Of a DNA stretch of 64,000 nucleotides, positions 17,221 to 25,853 are shown piece by piece; positions within the stretch are counted from its first letter, which is position 1; the number at the start of each line of letters is the position of its first letter. A program made the translations under genes and the position numbers. Under the pieces are notes generated by a model. That model searched no databases, was not told where the DNA came from, and saw nothing but the letters and a program-made list of their open reading frames with translations. The stretch comes from Spirochaeta africana DSM 8902 (GTDB taxonomy: Bacteria > Spirochaetota > Spirochaetia > DSM-27196 > DSM-8902). The stretch is taken from contig NC_017098.1 of the NCBI RefSeq assembly GCF_000242595.2, positions 868,001 through 932,000 on the forward strand. The letters run 5' to 3'.

Positions 17221-17343
17221 ATGAAAAAGGTAATTACTGGATTTCAAGAAGTTCAGGATCGAGAACGGCTTATGATTGAAGGGGGGTATGCCGGTTTTTG
17301 GAATGCGGGGTGGGACTATCAATTTCCCTCTCATCTGCTGTAA
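17221..17343 (+). CDS. Double-glycine leader peptide 1 (putative bacteriocin/RiPP precursor)
   Basis: A 40-residue gene with GGAGG at 17209-17213, seven bases before the ATG. Residues 1-22 form a charged leader (with FQEVQDRE) ending in IEGG. Cleavage after GG would release an 18-residue core, YAGFWNAGWDYQFPSHLL, which is rich in aromatic residues and has no Cys. The leader matches that of the next gene at the same positions: F8-Q9-E10, D13, I/V19-E20-G21-G22 and then Tyr23. The downstream C39-peptidase ABC exporter is the expected processing and export machine. Function of the core is unknown: an antibacterial peptide, a signal or a surface-acting peptide are all possible. Confidence 0.8.
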   Translation: MKKVITGFQEVQDRERLMIEGGYAGFWNAGWDYQFPSHLL

Positions 17344-17370
17344 TCCATAATGAGTCGACAGGAGGTATTT

Positions 17371-17499
17371 ATGGTTCAAATTCATAAGCATTTCCAAGAA
17401 ATTGAAGACATTGAACTGTTTTGCGTTGAAGGCGGTTATGGTTCGGGATGTCAACGCTACGGAGTCCCGTGTCACCGACTTCCTATTGGTGTAATATAG
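17371..17499 (+). CDS. Double-glycine leader peptide 2 (putative bacteriocin/RiPP precursor)
   Basis: A 42-residue gene with AGGAGG at 17360-17365, five bases before the ATG. The 22-residue leader contains FQEIEDIE and ends in VEGG; the core is YGSGCQRYGV followed by PCHRLPIGVI. The core has two Cys six residues apart that could form a disulfide or thioether, and it shares only the first Tyr with core 1. Similar leaders with different cores are what is expected of a two-peptide product or of two separate products served by one exporter. No immunity gene is obvious. Confidence 0.82.
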   Translation: MVQIHKHFQEIEDIELFCVEGGYGSGCQRYGVPCHRLPIGVI

Positions 17500-17592
17500 G
17501 AATAAATTTGGATTGATATATCAATTATTTCTACAAGTCTAGACGGAGATGGCACTTGATCTATGTGCATCCAACTCGTCTGGGTTGTATGT

Positions 17593-17634
17593 GTGTCTCC
17601 TGTATATGAACAAAGTATACAGGAGACACTGTTT
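17593..17634 (+). terminator. Strong hairpin after the peptide genes (terminator or attenuator)
   Basis: Perfect 14-bp arms (17593-17606 and 17616-17629, GTGTCTCCTGTATA and its complement), a 9-base loop and a short T-run. It lies between the peptide genes and the hydrolase/exporter genes, so it probably gives more peptide mRNA than downstream mRNA. The rest of 17500-17661 is AT-rich and non-coding. Confidence 0.75.
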
Positions 17635-17661
17635 TAAGCACGTCAAATGGAGCTGAGTGTC

Positions 17662-19029
17662 ATGAAAGCAATCTTTATCGTTCTTGCGTATTTTTATTTA
17701 TCGGGATGTAGTACTTACGATTTGAAAATCGACGCCCCCGACAACTCACGGATTGATGAAAAAATTATTCTCTCAATCCATGGGAGTGAATCCGGTGAAA
17801 AAGTCGAGGTACAGTTTCAAACTGCGGATAACAATGGAGATCTCTGGCAGTCAAGGGCGACATTCAGCGCTAATGAAAACGGGATTGTCGATTTTGGCTC
17901 CGCGGCCCCTCAGTCAGGCAGTTATTCCGGAGTTGATCCCATGGGGATGTTCTGGTCTATGGAACCGATTGAAGATAATCACCAGACTATAACATACCAA
18001 CCGCCTGAATCGGGTATGGAAGTAGATATTTCTGTTCAATCTGAATCGGGAGCTAGAGGCAGGGCAACGATTTCTCGCAGTGTAGGCGAACATTCAATCC
18101 AGATCGATTGGGTCTCTGAAAATGGTGTGGTTGGAGCCTTGTTTTCACCAGAGACTGACAGTGACACGGTTCTCCCTGGAATAATTCTGCTGCATGGGCG
18201 ACCGGCATCTTTTCTATACACAGAACCTTTGGTGTTGGCCGGGCATGGCTATCGTGTGTTTGCGCCAATGTATCTGCAGCCACCCCGTGCTCGTCAGATT
18301 GCTGCTGCTTTGGAGCTGGATGGATTGTTGGATCTACCGGTAACATTGGAAGCACGCCCGATTGAGTATGTTCAGGATGCTATCGATTGGCTGCGGGCTC
18401 GGCCGGATGTAGCATCAGAATCTGTAGCAGTCGGTGGGTTCTCCGCCGGAGCAGAGCTGGCACTCATAGCTGGTGAGTATCTTGATGGCATCAACACCAT
18501 AATCAGCTGGAATGGCCCAGGGGTAAAGAGTGCTGCCTTTGTTGATGACGGCAGACGTGTAGATGAATCCGCTTGGAGTTTTGAAGGGAATCCCTTACCG
18601 TATCTCCGTGCCGGACAGATGGATGTAGTGGAGACCGCTATCAACAATTCTCAGCGTGGTGATTCCGATATGGACTTGGTTACAATATGGGAACATGTTT
18701 CGAATATGGTGCCGGAGCAGGCTCGGATACAGGTGGATAAAGCTAATGCGCCGGTGCTGCTTATCTCCGGAAAAGACGACCTTATGGTTAAGGGGTTTGT
18801 GCTGCAGGAAGGTGTTAATCAATCCTTGAAGGATATTGGGTACGACAGACCACATGAGCATCTCGCGTATCAGGATGCTGGCCACTGGTTTAGTGTGCCT
18901 TATATACCTGCCTGGGTCGATGTAGGTCGTGCTGCTTCGATCGGCCGCCCTCCAGGAGGCACAATGGAAGGAAATGCCGCCGCAGCGGCAGATTCCTGGC
19001 CTAATGTTCTTAAATATCTTCAAAAATAA
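17662..19029 (+). CDS. BAAT-type alpha/beta hydrolase lipoprotein
   Basis: About 455 residues from the ATG at 17662; an in-frame ATG at 17647 also exists. It has a short signal peptide with lipobox YLSGC (Cys16). An N-terminal beta domain resembles the acyl-CoA thioesterase/BAAT N-terminal region (SGSYSGVDPMGMFWSMEP). An alpha/beta hydrolase domain follows, with nucleophile GGFSAGAE (about Ser261), acid in ISGKDDLM and His in DAGHWFS. All three catalytic residues are present. Related cytoplasmic enzymes cleave or transfer acyl groups from CoA, but this one would be outside the inner membrane. In this cluster it may acylate or deacylate the exported peptides, or protect the producer; this is inference. 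Confidence 0.75.
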   Translation: MKAIFIVLAYFYLSGCSTYDLKIDAPDNSRIDEKIILSIHGSESGEKVEVQFQTADNNGDLWQSRATFSANENGIVDFGSAAPQSGSYSGVDPMGMFWSMEPIEDNHQTITYQPPESGMEVDISVQSESGARGRATISRSVGEHSIQIDWVSENGVVGALFSPETDSDTVLPGIILLHGRPASFLYTEPLVLAGHGYRVFAPMYLQPPRARQIAAALELDGLLDLPVTLEARPIEYVQDAIDWLRARPDVASESVAVGGFSAGAELALIAGEYLDGINTIISWNGPGVKSAAFVDDGRRVDESAWSFEGNPLPYLRAGQMDVVETAINNSQRGDSDMDLVTIWEHVSNMVPEQARIQVDKANAPVLLISGKDDLMVKGFVLQEGVNQSLKDIGYDRPHEHLAYQDAGHWFSVPYIPAWVDVGRAASIGRPPGGTMEGNAAAAADSWPNVLKYLQK

Positions 19030-19040
19030 TAATTAAGCAT

Positions 19041-21179
19041 ATGAAAGTATTGCTACAGAGTGACTCATCGGACTGTGGGCCAGCATGTATTGCGATGGTG
19101 TGTCGGCGATTTGGAAAAAAGATATCCTTAGAGAGAGCAAGGGCTATTGCGGGGACTGATAAAGCAGGAACCAATCTTAAAGGTATTGCTACTCTGGCTG
19201 AATATGTAAACCTGGATGCCAAAGTAGTGAAGGGTGATCATGATGCTCTTGGACCAGAATTGCCTGTACCTTTTATAGCTCACATTCATCGTAAAGGGTA
19301 CCACTATGTCGTGGTGTACAAGGTAACTCGCAAACATATATACATTGCGGATCCAGCTCGTGGAAAAATAAAATTTACTTATGGAAATTTTTCTTACTAT
19401 TGGACCGGGTATGCAGTATTCCTCTCTCCCTGCGATTCTTTTAAAAAATCAAAAAATACTGATATATCACTATTTAAATTCATTCCAATTCTGCAAGCGC
19501 ATAAAAGTACTATCTTTCTTACAGTGCTGGTATCTGTAGTAATTACTATTTTTGGAATTGCCGCGGCACAATACTTTCGATTTCTTATAGATGAAGTTCT
19601 TTTTATTCAGTCTCGAAACTTGTTGCACACAATATCTTTCGGCGTTGTTTTTATCGTTTTATTGCAATCAGTATTGACGGCTATCAGATCACATATGCTG
19701 CTTGTTTTTAGTTCAAAAGTTGATATTAGCTTAAATTTAGCTTTTTTTCATCACGTGCTGAAGTTGCCGCTTTCATTTTTTGATTCTAGAAAAGTTGGCG
19801 AAGTTATCTCCCGAGTAATTGAAACAGCAAGGATACGCGAAGCACTTTCAACTGCTACGTTTACTATATTCTTTGACACAATGATGGTGGTGGTTATTGG
19901 ATTGGTTTTGTTTTTACATAACCCAATACTTTTTTTTCTTGTATTTGCCTTTGTTCCTCTATCAAGTGTTATCGTATGGGGCTTCTCTCGACCCTTTAAA
20001 AGACATTATCAAGACATGTTTTATCAAATTGCCGAGAACAGAGCAATGTTAGTCGAGCTCGTTTCAGGTATGGCTACCATAAAGGGGCATACTGCCGAGC
20101 AAGAAAGTTTTAACAAAATTGAAGAAAAATTTGTAGATTCAATATGGCCATTATATAAAATTGGTGTGCTACGCAATGTTCAGCAAATTTTTACTGATTT
20201 AATTGACGGCTGGGGCGGCAAGCTGCTGTTCTGGATCGGCAGTGTGCTGATTCTGGACGGGGTTATCTCGCTGGGACAGCTTATTGCCTTCAACGCCCTG
20301 CTTGGCTACTTTCTTGGTCCATTGCAGAACCTCATTAATCTGCAGCCCAGTCTGCAGGAGGCCTTTGTGGCTGCCCGGCGTGTCGGGGAGATTCTCGACC
20401 TCGAGGTGGAGCAGCAGGAGGACAGGGCATTACTGAAGCCAGAGCGGGTTATTGGCCCGATCGATTTTCGCAACGTATACTTTCGCTATGGGACCAAAAA
20501 GCTGGTATTAAAGGACATATCGTTTCATGTACCGGCTGGAGACTCGGTGGGAATTGTCGGGCCAAGCGGCAGCGGCAAGTCCTCGCTCATCAAGCTGTTA
20601 ATGAAGTTTTACACCCCGGAGGAGGGCAGTATTACCATCGACGGGGCAGACATGCGGGATATCGACAGCACCTGGCTGCGGCAGAAGATCGGCTATGTCA
20701 GTCAGGATATCTTTCTGTTTCACGGATCAATCCGCGATAACATCGCCCTTGGCAGGCCGGATGCCGAGTTTGCCGACATAGTCGAGGCCGCCAAAAAAGC
20801 GCAGGCCCATGATTTTATCGCCGAGATGCCGGCACGCTACGACAGCGAACTGTCCGAGCAGGGCTCCAGCCTGTCCGGCGGGGAGCGGCAGCGGTTGGCG
20901 ATTGCCCGCGCCTTGCTGGGCCAGCCGGATATCATTGTGTTTGATGAGGCTACCAGTAACCTTGATACCTTCAGTGAGTCGGAGCTGCAGGATACCATCT
21001 GGCGGCTCAAGGACGACGGGGTGACGGTGTTTATTGTCGCCCACCGGCTGACCACGGTAACCCACTGTGACACCATCCTCGTGCTGGACGGCGGAGAGAT
21101 AATCGAACGGGGCAATCATGCTTCACTGGTGGCACAGGGCGGGCGCTACGCCCAGCTATGGGAGCGGCATACCGGATGA
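19041..21179 (+). CDS. Peptidase-containing ABC exporter (C39 peptidase, PCAT)
   Basis: 712 residues with the full bacteriocin-exporter layout. A C39 peptidase domain comes first (1-135), with catalytic Cys in SSDCGPAC, His in GYHYVVVY and Asp in IADPARG. Six membrane helices follow (about 150-430). The ATPase domain is last (about 465-712), with Walker A GPSGSGKSS, signature LSGGERQRLAIARALL and Walker B IIVFDEATSNLD. An intact peptidase means it should cut double-glycine leaders during export. The first 1,160 bases are AT-rich like the island, whereas from about 20,205 onward the gene has host-like GC content, so it looks like a mosaic. Confidence 0.95.
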   Translation: MKVLLQSDSSDCGPACIAMVCRRFGKKISLERARAIAGTDKAGTNLKGIATLAEYVNLDAKVVKGDHDALGPELPVPFIAHIHRKGYHYVVVYKVTRKHIYIADPARGKIKFTYGNFSYYWTGYAVFLSPCDSFKKSKNTDISLFKFIPILQAHKSTIFLTVLVSVVITIFGIAAAQYFRFLIDEVLFIQSRNLLHTISFGVVFIVLLQSVLTAIRSHMLLVFSSKVDISLNLAFFHHVLKLPLSFFDSRKVGEVISRVIETARIREALSTATFTIFFDTMMVVVIGLVLFLHNPILFFLVFAFVPLSSVIVWGFSRPFKRHYQDMFYQIAENRAMLVELVSGMATIKGHTAEQESFNKIEEKFVDSIWPLYKIGVLRNVQQIFTDLIDGWGGKLLFWIGSVLILDGVISLGQLIAFNALLGYFLGPLQNLINLQPSLQEAFVAARRVGEILDLEVEQQEDRALLKPERVIGPIDFRNVYFRYGTKKLVLKDISFHVPAGDSVGIVGPSGSGKSSLIKLLMKFYTPEEGSITIDGADMRDIDSTWLRQKIGYVSQDIFLFHGSIRDNIALGRPDAEFADIVEAAKKAQAHDFIAEMPARYDSELSEQGSSLSGGERQRLAIARALLGQPDIIVFDEATSNLDTFSESELQDTIWRLKDDGVTVFIVAHRLTTVTHCDTILVLDGGEIIERGNHASLVAQGGRYAQLWERHTG

Positions 21180-22324
21180 ACTTTCAACCCGTTCCTGCCA
21201 ACAAGTTGCGCCACTCGGCGGTCTTTTTCTCACTCTCGGTTCCTACCGGTGCTCTGGTGTTTCTCTGGGTGTTGCTGCTCGCTCTTGCCGGTGGGGCAGT
21301 CTATTCAGTGTTCGGCAGCATTGACGAGTGGGCGCGCGGCACGGCCATGCTGCGACCGTTGGTGGAGGTTGCCGAGGTTCGCAACGAGACTTCCGGCCGG
21401 GTGAGCAGGCGACCAGTTGAGCATGGCCAGCATGTGGCAGCCGGGCAGACTCTGTGGGTAATTGATACCGAGGTGATCGAGGCCGAGATTGCCGGGCTTG
21501 AGACTGAACACACGCGTACGCAACAGGAGCTTGCTGAACAACAGGCAGTTGTTGCAAGCCTGCAGGCAGGCGAGAATCAGGTGCCGCCAGAGCTGGAGAA
21601 TGCCTCCCGACAGGTTGATCTGCTGTTGCTGGAACACACCAGACTGCAGCTGCAGACCGAAGATGCTCGCCGCGCCTGGCAGCGCGAGGATCAAGCTCCG
21701 ACTAGTCTGCGCCGCAGCGATCGGGTGGAGGAGCTGGAGCGGAGTTATCGCATGCAGCGGCTGTCCCTGGATGGCTTTCTCCCGCAGGAGCTGGTGTCGC
21801 GCACCGAGCGTATTCGTACCCTCGAATCGCGACTCAATGAGATCCAGCAGTCTCTGACAGCTTCACGCAAGCGATTGTCAGAATCGCATGTTGTTGCTCC
21901 AGTAGACGGTACAGTCGAGCTGGTGCGGGATTTCTCGACAGGAGCTTTTGTTGGAGCGGGCGAGGAGCTGATGCGTGTAGTGCCGCAGCTGTCTGATCGC
22001 TTTCGGCTCATCGTAGAGGTACCCGAGCGCGAGGCTGCCGAGGTTTCGGAAGGGCAGCAGATTGTGCTGCGGTTCTCCGGCTTCCCGGTTGCCGAGTACG
22101 GTTCGGCCTATGCCGAGGTTGCCTATGTGCCGCAGGATGCCGAGCAGGGTGCAGATGGACAGCCGGTGTACCGGGTACGTGCCGAGCTTGCACGCACCTA
22201 TCTGACCGACCGCGACGGGCGAAACTTTCCCCTGCGACCCGGGATGACCGCTAATGCGCGGATCATCACCAGAACCACCCCGATCTACCGCTATATCCTG
22301 CGTAAAATGGATATCCGCACATGA
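21176..22324 (+). CDS. HlyD-type membrane fusion protein
   Basis: About 382 residues from the ATG at 21176, which overlaps the exporter stop (ATGA) with GGGAGCGG upstream. One N-terminal membrane helix (about 20-45) is followed by a lipoyl-type half motif (VRNETSGRVSRRPVEHGQHV), a long coiled coil (about 105-225), the second lipoyl half (SHVVAPVDGTVELVRDFSTG) and a beta-barrel domain. It would bridge the ABC exporter and the outer membrane channel encoded next, as in type I secretion. Confidence 0.92.
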   Translation: MNFQPVPANKLRHSAVFFSLSVPTGALVFLWVLLLALAGGAVYSVFGSIDEWARGTAMLRPLVEVAEVRNETSGRVSRRPVEHGQHVAAGQTLWVIDTEVIEAEIAGLETEHTRTQQELAEQQAVVASLQAGENQVPPELENASRQVDLLLLEHTRLQLQTEDARRAWQREDQAPTSLRRSDRVEELERSYRMQRLSLDGFLPQELVSRTERIRTLESRLNEIQQSLTASRKRLSESHVVAPVDGTVELVRDFSTGAFVGAGEELMRVVPQLSDRFRLIVEVPEREAAEVSEGQQIVLRFSGFPVAEYGSAYAEVAYVPQDAEQGADGQPVYRVRAELARTYLTDRDGRNFPLRPGMTANARIITRTTPIYRYILRKMDIRT

Positions 22325-23733
22325 TCTCGCGCCTGGTACCTGCTGCACTTCTTGGATGCCTCGTCTCATTGTCCGTGACCGGACTGGAAAACAGCCTTGA
22401 GCAGCTGTTGGTCGGTTCGCAACGCCTGGAGGAAACCCGGTTGCAGCGCGAGATCGCCCGCATCGGGGCTGACGAAATCGGTGTCGACCGGCTGCCGGAG
22501 CTGTATCTGCAGGCACCCTCTGCGTACAGAATCGACATCCCTCCGGAAGGAGATCACTCCTGGCAGGCACAGCTTGGTGTTCGCCAGCAGCTGCCCTTTG
22601 GTATCGCAAGCGATGTCAGTTGGCAGCATGGGCTGCGGCACCGTGAGTCGGAATTCATCGAGGCCACTGAGTTCAGCGATGAAGAGAAAATCCCCGGAGG
22701 GTTTATGCACTCACTGTCGGCAGAGGCAGGACTCACGGTTCCTTTGTATGTCAGCCGCTACTGGAATCTTCCTTCCGTGCAGCGGACCACGGCACATGAC
22801 CGCGCAGCAGCAGCACACACTCGCGACCGTACCCGACTCATACGGGAATTCCTGGCTGACTGGTTTTCACTGTATCGAAATTATTTAGAAGTCAAGCAAG
22901 CCCGCCAGCACGAGGTGTTTGCCCTTTCTGCCGTGGAACTGCAAGAGCAGCTTATTGAACGCGGCGAACGAGCTGTGCATACCTTGTGGGAGTATCAGCG
23001 ATCTGCGCATGAAGCAGAGCGTGAGCGTATACAGCGTGAGCATGCCTATGATCGCGCCACTGAACAGATGCACGTGCGACATGGCATTGAGTTCCCTGAA
23101 AATCCCGAACTGCCCGACTCCCGGTTCTCGTGGCAGTACTATGGCATCTCCCCTTTGTACCCAACCGAACACAGAGTAATGCAGCTGGACAGTAAGACAG
23201 AAGAACTGTCGTACCAGCGTTCACGGCAAGGTTCTGCTCCCCGGCTGTCTCTTTCTTTCTCGCTTGCCGGACCAACGCAGGAAACTGCCGGTGACATACG
23301 CGAAGGGTTTACCGATCAATTCGGCGATTGGGATGACTGGAGCCCGTCATTGTCTGTCGGTTTTTCACTGTCAAGCAGGGATGTGCAGTCGGCTGCCCGT
23401 GACAGCCAACGCCACCGCCTGTCGGCACATCTGACTGTACTGGAAACCAGCCATCGCCTGCAGCAGCACGAGACTGATATTAATCATCTGATCACACTGC
23501 GAGACAACTACGCCCGACTGTATCAGCGGGAATCCGAGGCAGTGCAGAATATGCAGCGTTACTATAGCGATGTCCTTCAGCAGCACGAACGCGGCGAGAT
23601 CGACACCCGCACACTGCAGGAAATACAGCTGTCCCTGTCCGACATGCAAACCGCGCTCAGCCTAACCGAATCTCATCTGCAGGAAACCCGGCTGGAACTG
23701 GAGTTGTTGGCAGGTGGGCCTATAGACAGATAA
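22321..23733 (+). CDS. TolC-like outer membrane channel protein
   Basis: A 470-residue protein with a short signal peptide and two halves of long alpha-helical coiled-coil segments separated by beta stretches (SLSAEAGLTVPLYVSRYW; LSLSFSLAGP; SPSLSVGFSLSS). This is the pattern of outer membrane efflux proteins, although the sequence is divergent. The ATG overlaps the HlyD stop (ATGA). It completes a tripartite secretion route for the two small peptides. It is the last gene of the operon; a new promoter for the second MNT-HEPN pair starts 15 bases downstream. Confidence 0.85.
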   Translation: MISRLVPAALLGCLVSLSVTGLENSLEQLLVGSQRLEETRLQREIARIGADEIGVDRLPELYLQAPSAYRIDIPPEGDHSWQAQLGVRQQLPFGIASDVSWQHGLRHRESEFIEATEFSDEEKIPGGFMHSLSAEAGLTVPLYVSRYWNLPSVQRTTAHDRAAAAHTRDRTRLIREFLADWFSLYRNYLEVKQARQHEVFALSAVELQEQLIERGERAVHTLWEYQRSAHEAERERIQREHAYDRATEQMHVRHGIEFPENPELPDSRFSWQYYGISPLYPTEHRVMQLDSKTEELSYQRSRQGSAPRLSLSFSLAGPTQETAGDIREGFTDQFGDWDDWSPSLSVGFSLSSRDVQSAARDSQRHRLSAHLTVLETSHRLQQHETDINHLITLRDNYARLYQRESEAVQNMQRYYSDVLQQHERGEIDTRTLQEIQLSLSDMQTALSLTESHLQETRLELELLAGGPIDR

Positions 23734-23747
23734 CCGTGTGTGTCGGG

Positions 23748-23776
23748 TTGCGCACCAGCGGTACTCCACCTATACT
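23748..23776 (+). promoter_or_regulatory. Promoter of the second MNT-HEPN module
   Basis: TTGCGC at 23748-23753, 17-bp spacer, TATACT at 23771-23776, and ATG at 23783 six bases further on. Spacing and lack of leader are the same as at the first MNT-HEPN module. Confidence 0.6.
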
Positions 23777-23782
23777 TGCTGT

Positions 23783-24100
23783 ATGGTAACCGAACAGACA
23801 ATGTCGGACATAGTAACTACCATTCTGAATCTGACTTCACCAAAGAAAGTAATTCTGTTTGGCAGTTACGCCAGAAAAACCATGTTGGCCGATAGTGATA
23901 TCGACTTGATGGTCATCGTGTCTGATGACGTAGCTGACGTTCGATCATTGACAGCCGATCTACACATCGCACTGAGCCGTATTGTCGATGTACCATGTGA
24001 CCTCCTGGTCGAGCGGGAGTCAGTTTTTGTGGCACGTGGAGCTCTACCTACTCTGGAACATACAATTTTGCAGGAGGGCTATACCCTGTATGCAGCTTAA
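23783..24100 (+). CDS. MNT-type nucleotidyltransferase (antitoxin, second pair)
   Basis: About 105 residues from the ATG at 23783; an alternative start is ATG 23801. The signature VILFGSYARKTMLADSDIDLMV contains both catalytic Asp residues, and CDLLVERES follows later. Its stop overlaps the start of the HEPN gene at 24090, with GGAGG at 24073-24077 for that gene. It is a different subfamily from the first MNT protein, which argues for separate acquisition and not a local duplication. Confidence 0.87.
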   Translation: MVTEQTMSDIVTTILNLTSPKKVILFGSYARKTMLADSDIDLMVIVSDDVADVRSLTADLHIALSRIVDVPCDLLVERESVFVARGALPTLEHTILQEGYTLYAA

Positions 24101-24267
24101 AAACCTGGTGGGTGAATGGCAGGAGAAGTCCAGGAATGATATCCTTTCTGCGCGGTTCCTGGTCAATATGCGGCCGATGCCTGTTGAGGTTATCGGCTTC
24201 CATGCTCAGCAGGCAGTAGAAAAGCTTTTCAAAGCAGTATTGGTTTTGCACTCAATCAGTCCACAAA

Positions 24268-25616
24268 GATAGTGTCCTGAAACGTTCGCAATTTGAAAAG
24301 TAAAAGGAGCCATTGGATCCTCCGAAAGGTGTAGTAGCCAAACCATACCAAAGGAGAACACACAATGGCCCCACTCAAAGCTACCGCAGATTTCGAGAAA
24401 CTTCTATCCCGTTTCATAGGTGAACAGGATCCTCTGCTTGAAATGCTCAAATGGATGACCGAACAGCTCATGCGCATTGAAGCTGAAAATAAAGCCGGTG
24501 CCGTGAAAGGCAAGCATGTCGCAAATCGGACGACTCATTTCAGCGGTTCTCGTGTCAGAAGATTCGATACCCGTCTGGGCACCATGTACCTCGTCGTTCC
24601 AAAGCTGCGCAAGGGCGGGTACATTCCCTTTTTTGTAACCGAGAAGAAACGCTCGGAACAAGCACTCCTACAGGTAGTGCAGGAAGCATTTATCAATGGT
24701 GTTTCTACCCGTAAGATCGATCGCCTCGCCAAGGAGCTGGGGATTGAATCCATATCGGCCAGCCAGGTCTCTGAAATTAATAAGGGGCTGGATGAACAGG
24801 TTCAGCAATTTCGCAACCGAGAGCTGGATTCAGAATATCCAGTTATCTGGATTGATGCACTGTATGAAAAGATACGCCATGGCCAGAGAGTGCAGAATGA
24901 AGCAGTGATGGTGGTCTGTGGCCTTAATTCTGCTGGAGAGCGCGAAATACTTGCTATAGAGCCCATGGAAACTGAATCAGAGGAAACATACGCCGACCTG
25001 TTTCAGCGCTTAAAACAGCGCGGTCTCAAGCATGTATGGCTTGTGGTATCAGATGCACACCAGGGATTGAAAAATGCAATCCGATCAGAATTTGTCGGCG
25101 CATGTTGGCAACGGTGTAAAGTGCATTTCATGCGGAATGTCCTCGCCAAAGTACGCAGCAAACACAAGGAACAATTTGCAGAGCGATTAAAGCACATCTG
25201 GCTGCAGCCAGATCAAGCTACCGCGCGAAAATACGCCAAGCAGCTTATGGATGACTGGGAAGACTCTTGCTCTGATGCAGTCGAAATCCTGGATTCCGGA
25301 CTTGATGACTCACTGCAGTTCTATGCCTTTGCAAAAATCGATGCACGGAAAATCTCCTCCACCAATATGCTGGAGCGATTGAACAAAGAAATCCGTCGAC
25401 GATCAAAGGTGGTTGGCGTCTTTCCGTCCAGGGAGTCATACATCAGAATGGTCACCTGCTATCTGATAGAATACACCGAAGACTGGACAACCGGCAGATC
25501 GTACATTAAAAAGGAATCACTGGATGAACAGAAAGAATTCATCCTGAGAACGGTTGCGTAACCAGCCGGAGGCTGATGGCTCCAGGGTGAAATTGCAAAC
25601 ACGTTTGGACACTATC
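24268..25616 (+). mobile_element. IS256-family insertion sequence (IS-2), 1,349 bp
   Basis: Terminal inverted repeats begin GATAGTGTCC at both ends and agree at about 22 of 29 positions, ending in GCAATTT. The flanking 8-bp target duplication is TCCACAAA. One transposase gene fills the element. It lies in the same orientation as the HEPN gene that it interrupts. Confidence 0.9.
24365..25561 (+). CDS. IS256-family (mutator type) transposase
   Basis: A 398-residue transposase with the mutator DDE pattern: YPVIWIDALYEKIR, LKHVWLVVSDAHQGLKNAI with CWQRCKVHFMRNVL, and SSTNMLERLNKEIRRRSKVVGVFPSRESYIRMV carrying the Glu. AAGGAG precedes the ATG at 24365. It looks intact, so the element could still be active. 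Confidence 0.95.
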   Translation: MAPLKATADFEKLLSRFIGEQDPLLEMLKWMTEQLMRIEAENKAGAVKGKHVANRTTHFSGSRVRRFDTRLGTMYLVVPKLRKGGYIPFFVTEKKRSEQALLQVVQEAFINGVSTRKIDRLAKELGIESISASQVSEINKGLDEQVQQFRNRELDSEYPVIWIDALYEKIRHGQRVQNEAVMVVCGLNSAGEREILAIEPMETESEETYADLFQRLKQRGLKHVWLVVSDAHQGLKNAIRSEFVGACWQRCKVHFMRNVLAKVRSKHKEQFAERLKHIWLQPDQATARKYAKQLMDDWEDSCSDAVEILDSGLDDSLQFYAFAKIDARKISSTNMLERLNKEIRRRSKVVGVFPSRESYIRMVTCYLIEYTEDWTTGRSYIKKESLDEQKEFILRTVA

Positions 25617-25853
25617 TCCACAAAAAACCCATGATTTATTGTACCTGTACAAAATGTGTCGGAGTCACACCGATATTCAGATCGATTGCGAAGCAGTGTG
25701 TGCCCGATTGAATCCCTATTCTGTCAATCATCGTTATCCGGGGGAGGTCTCTGTCTCATCCAGTCAGGTGCTTGAGGATTTACAGGACGCAGAGTCTGTC
25801 TGTGCTCAGACACAAGCCTATCTGGATTCAAAAATCACCGGACTCCAGGCGGA

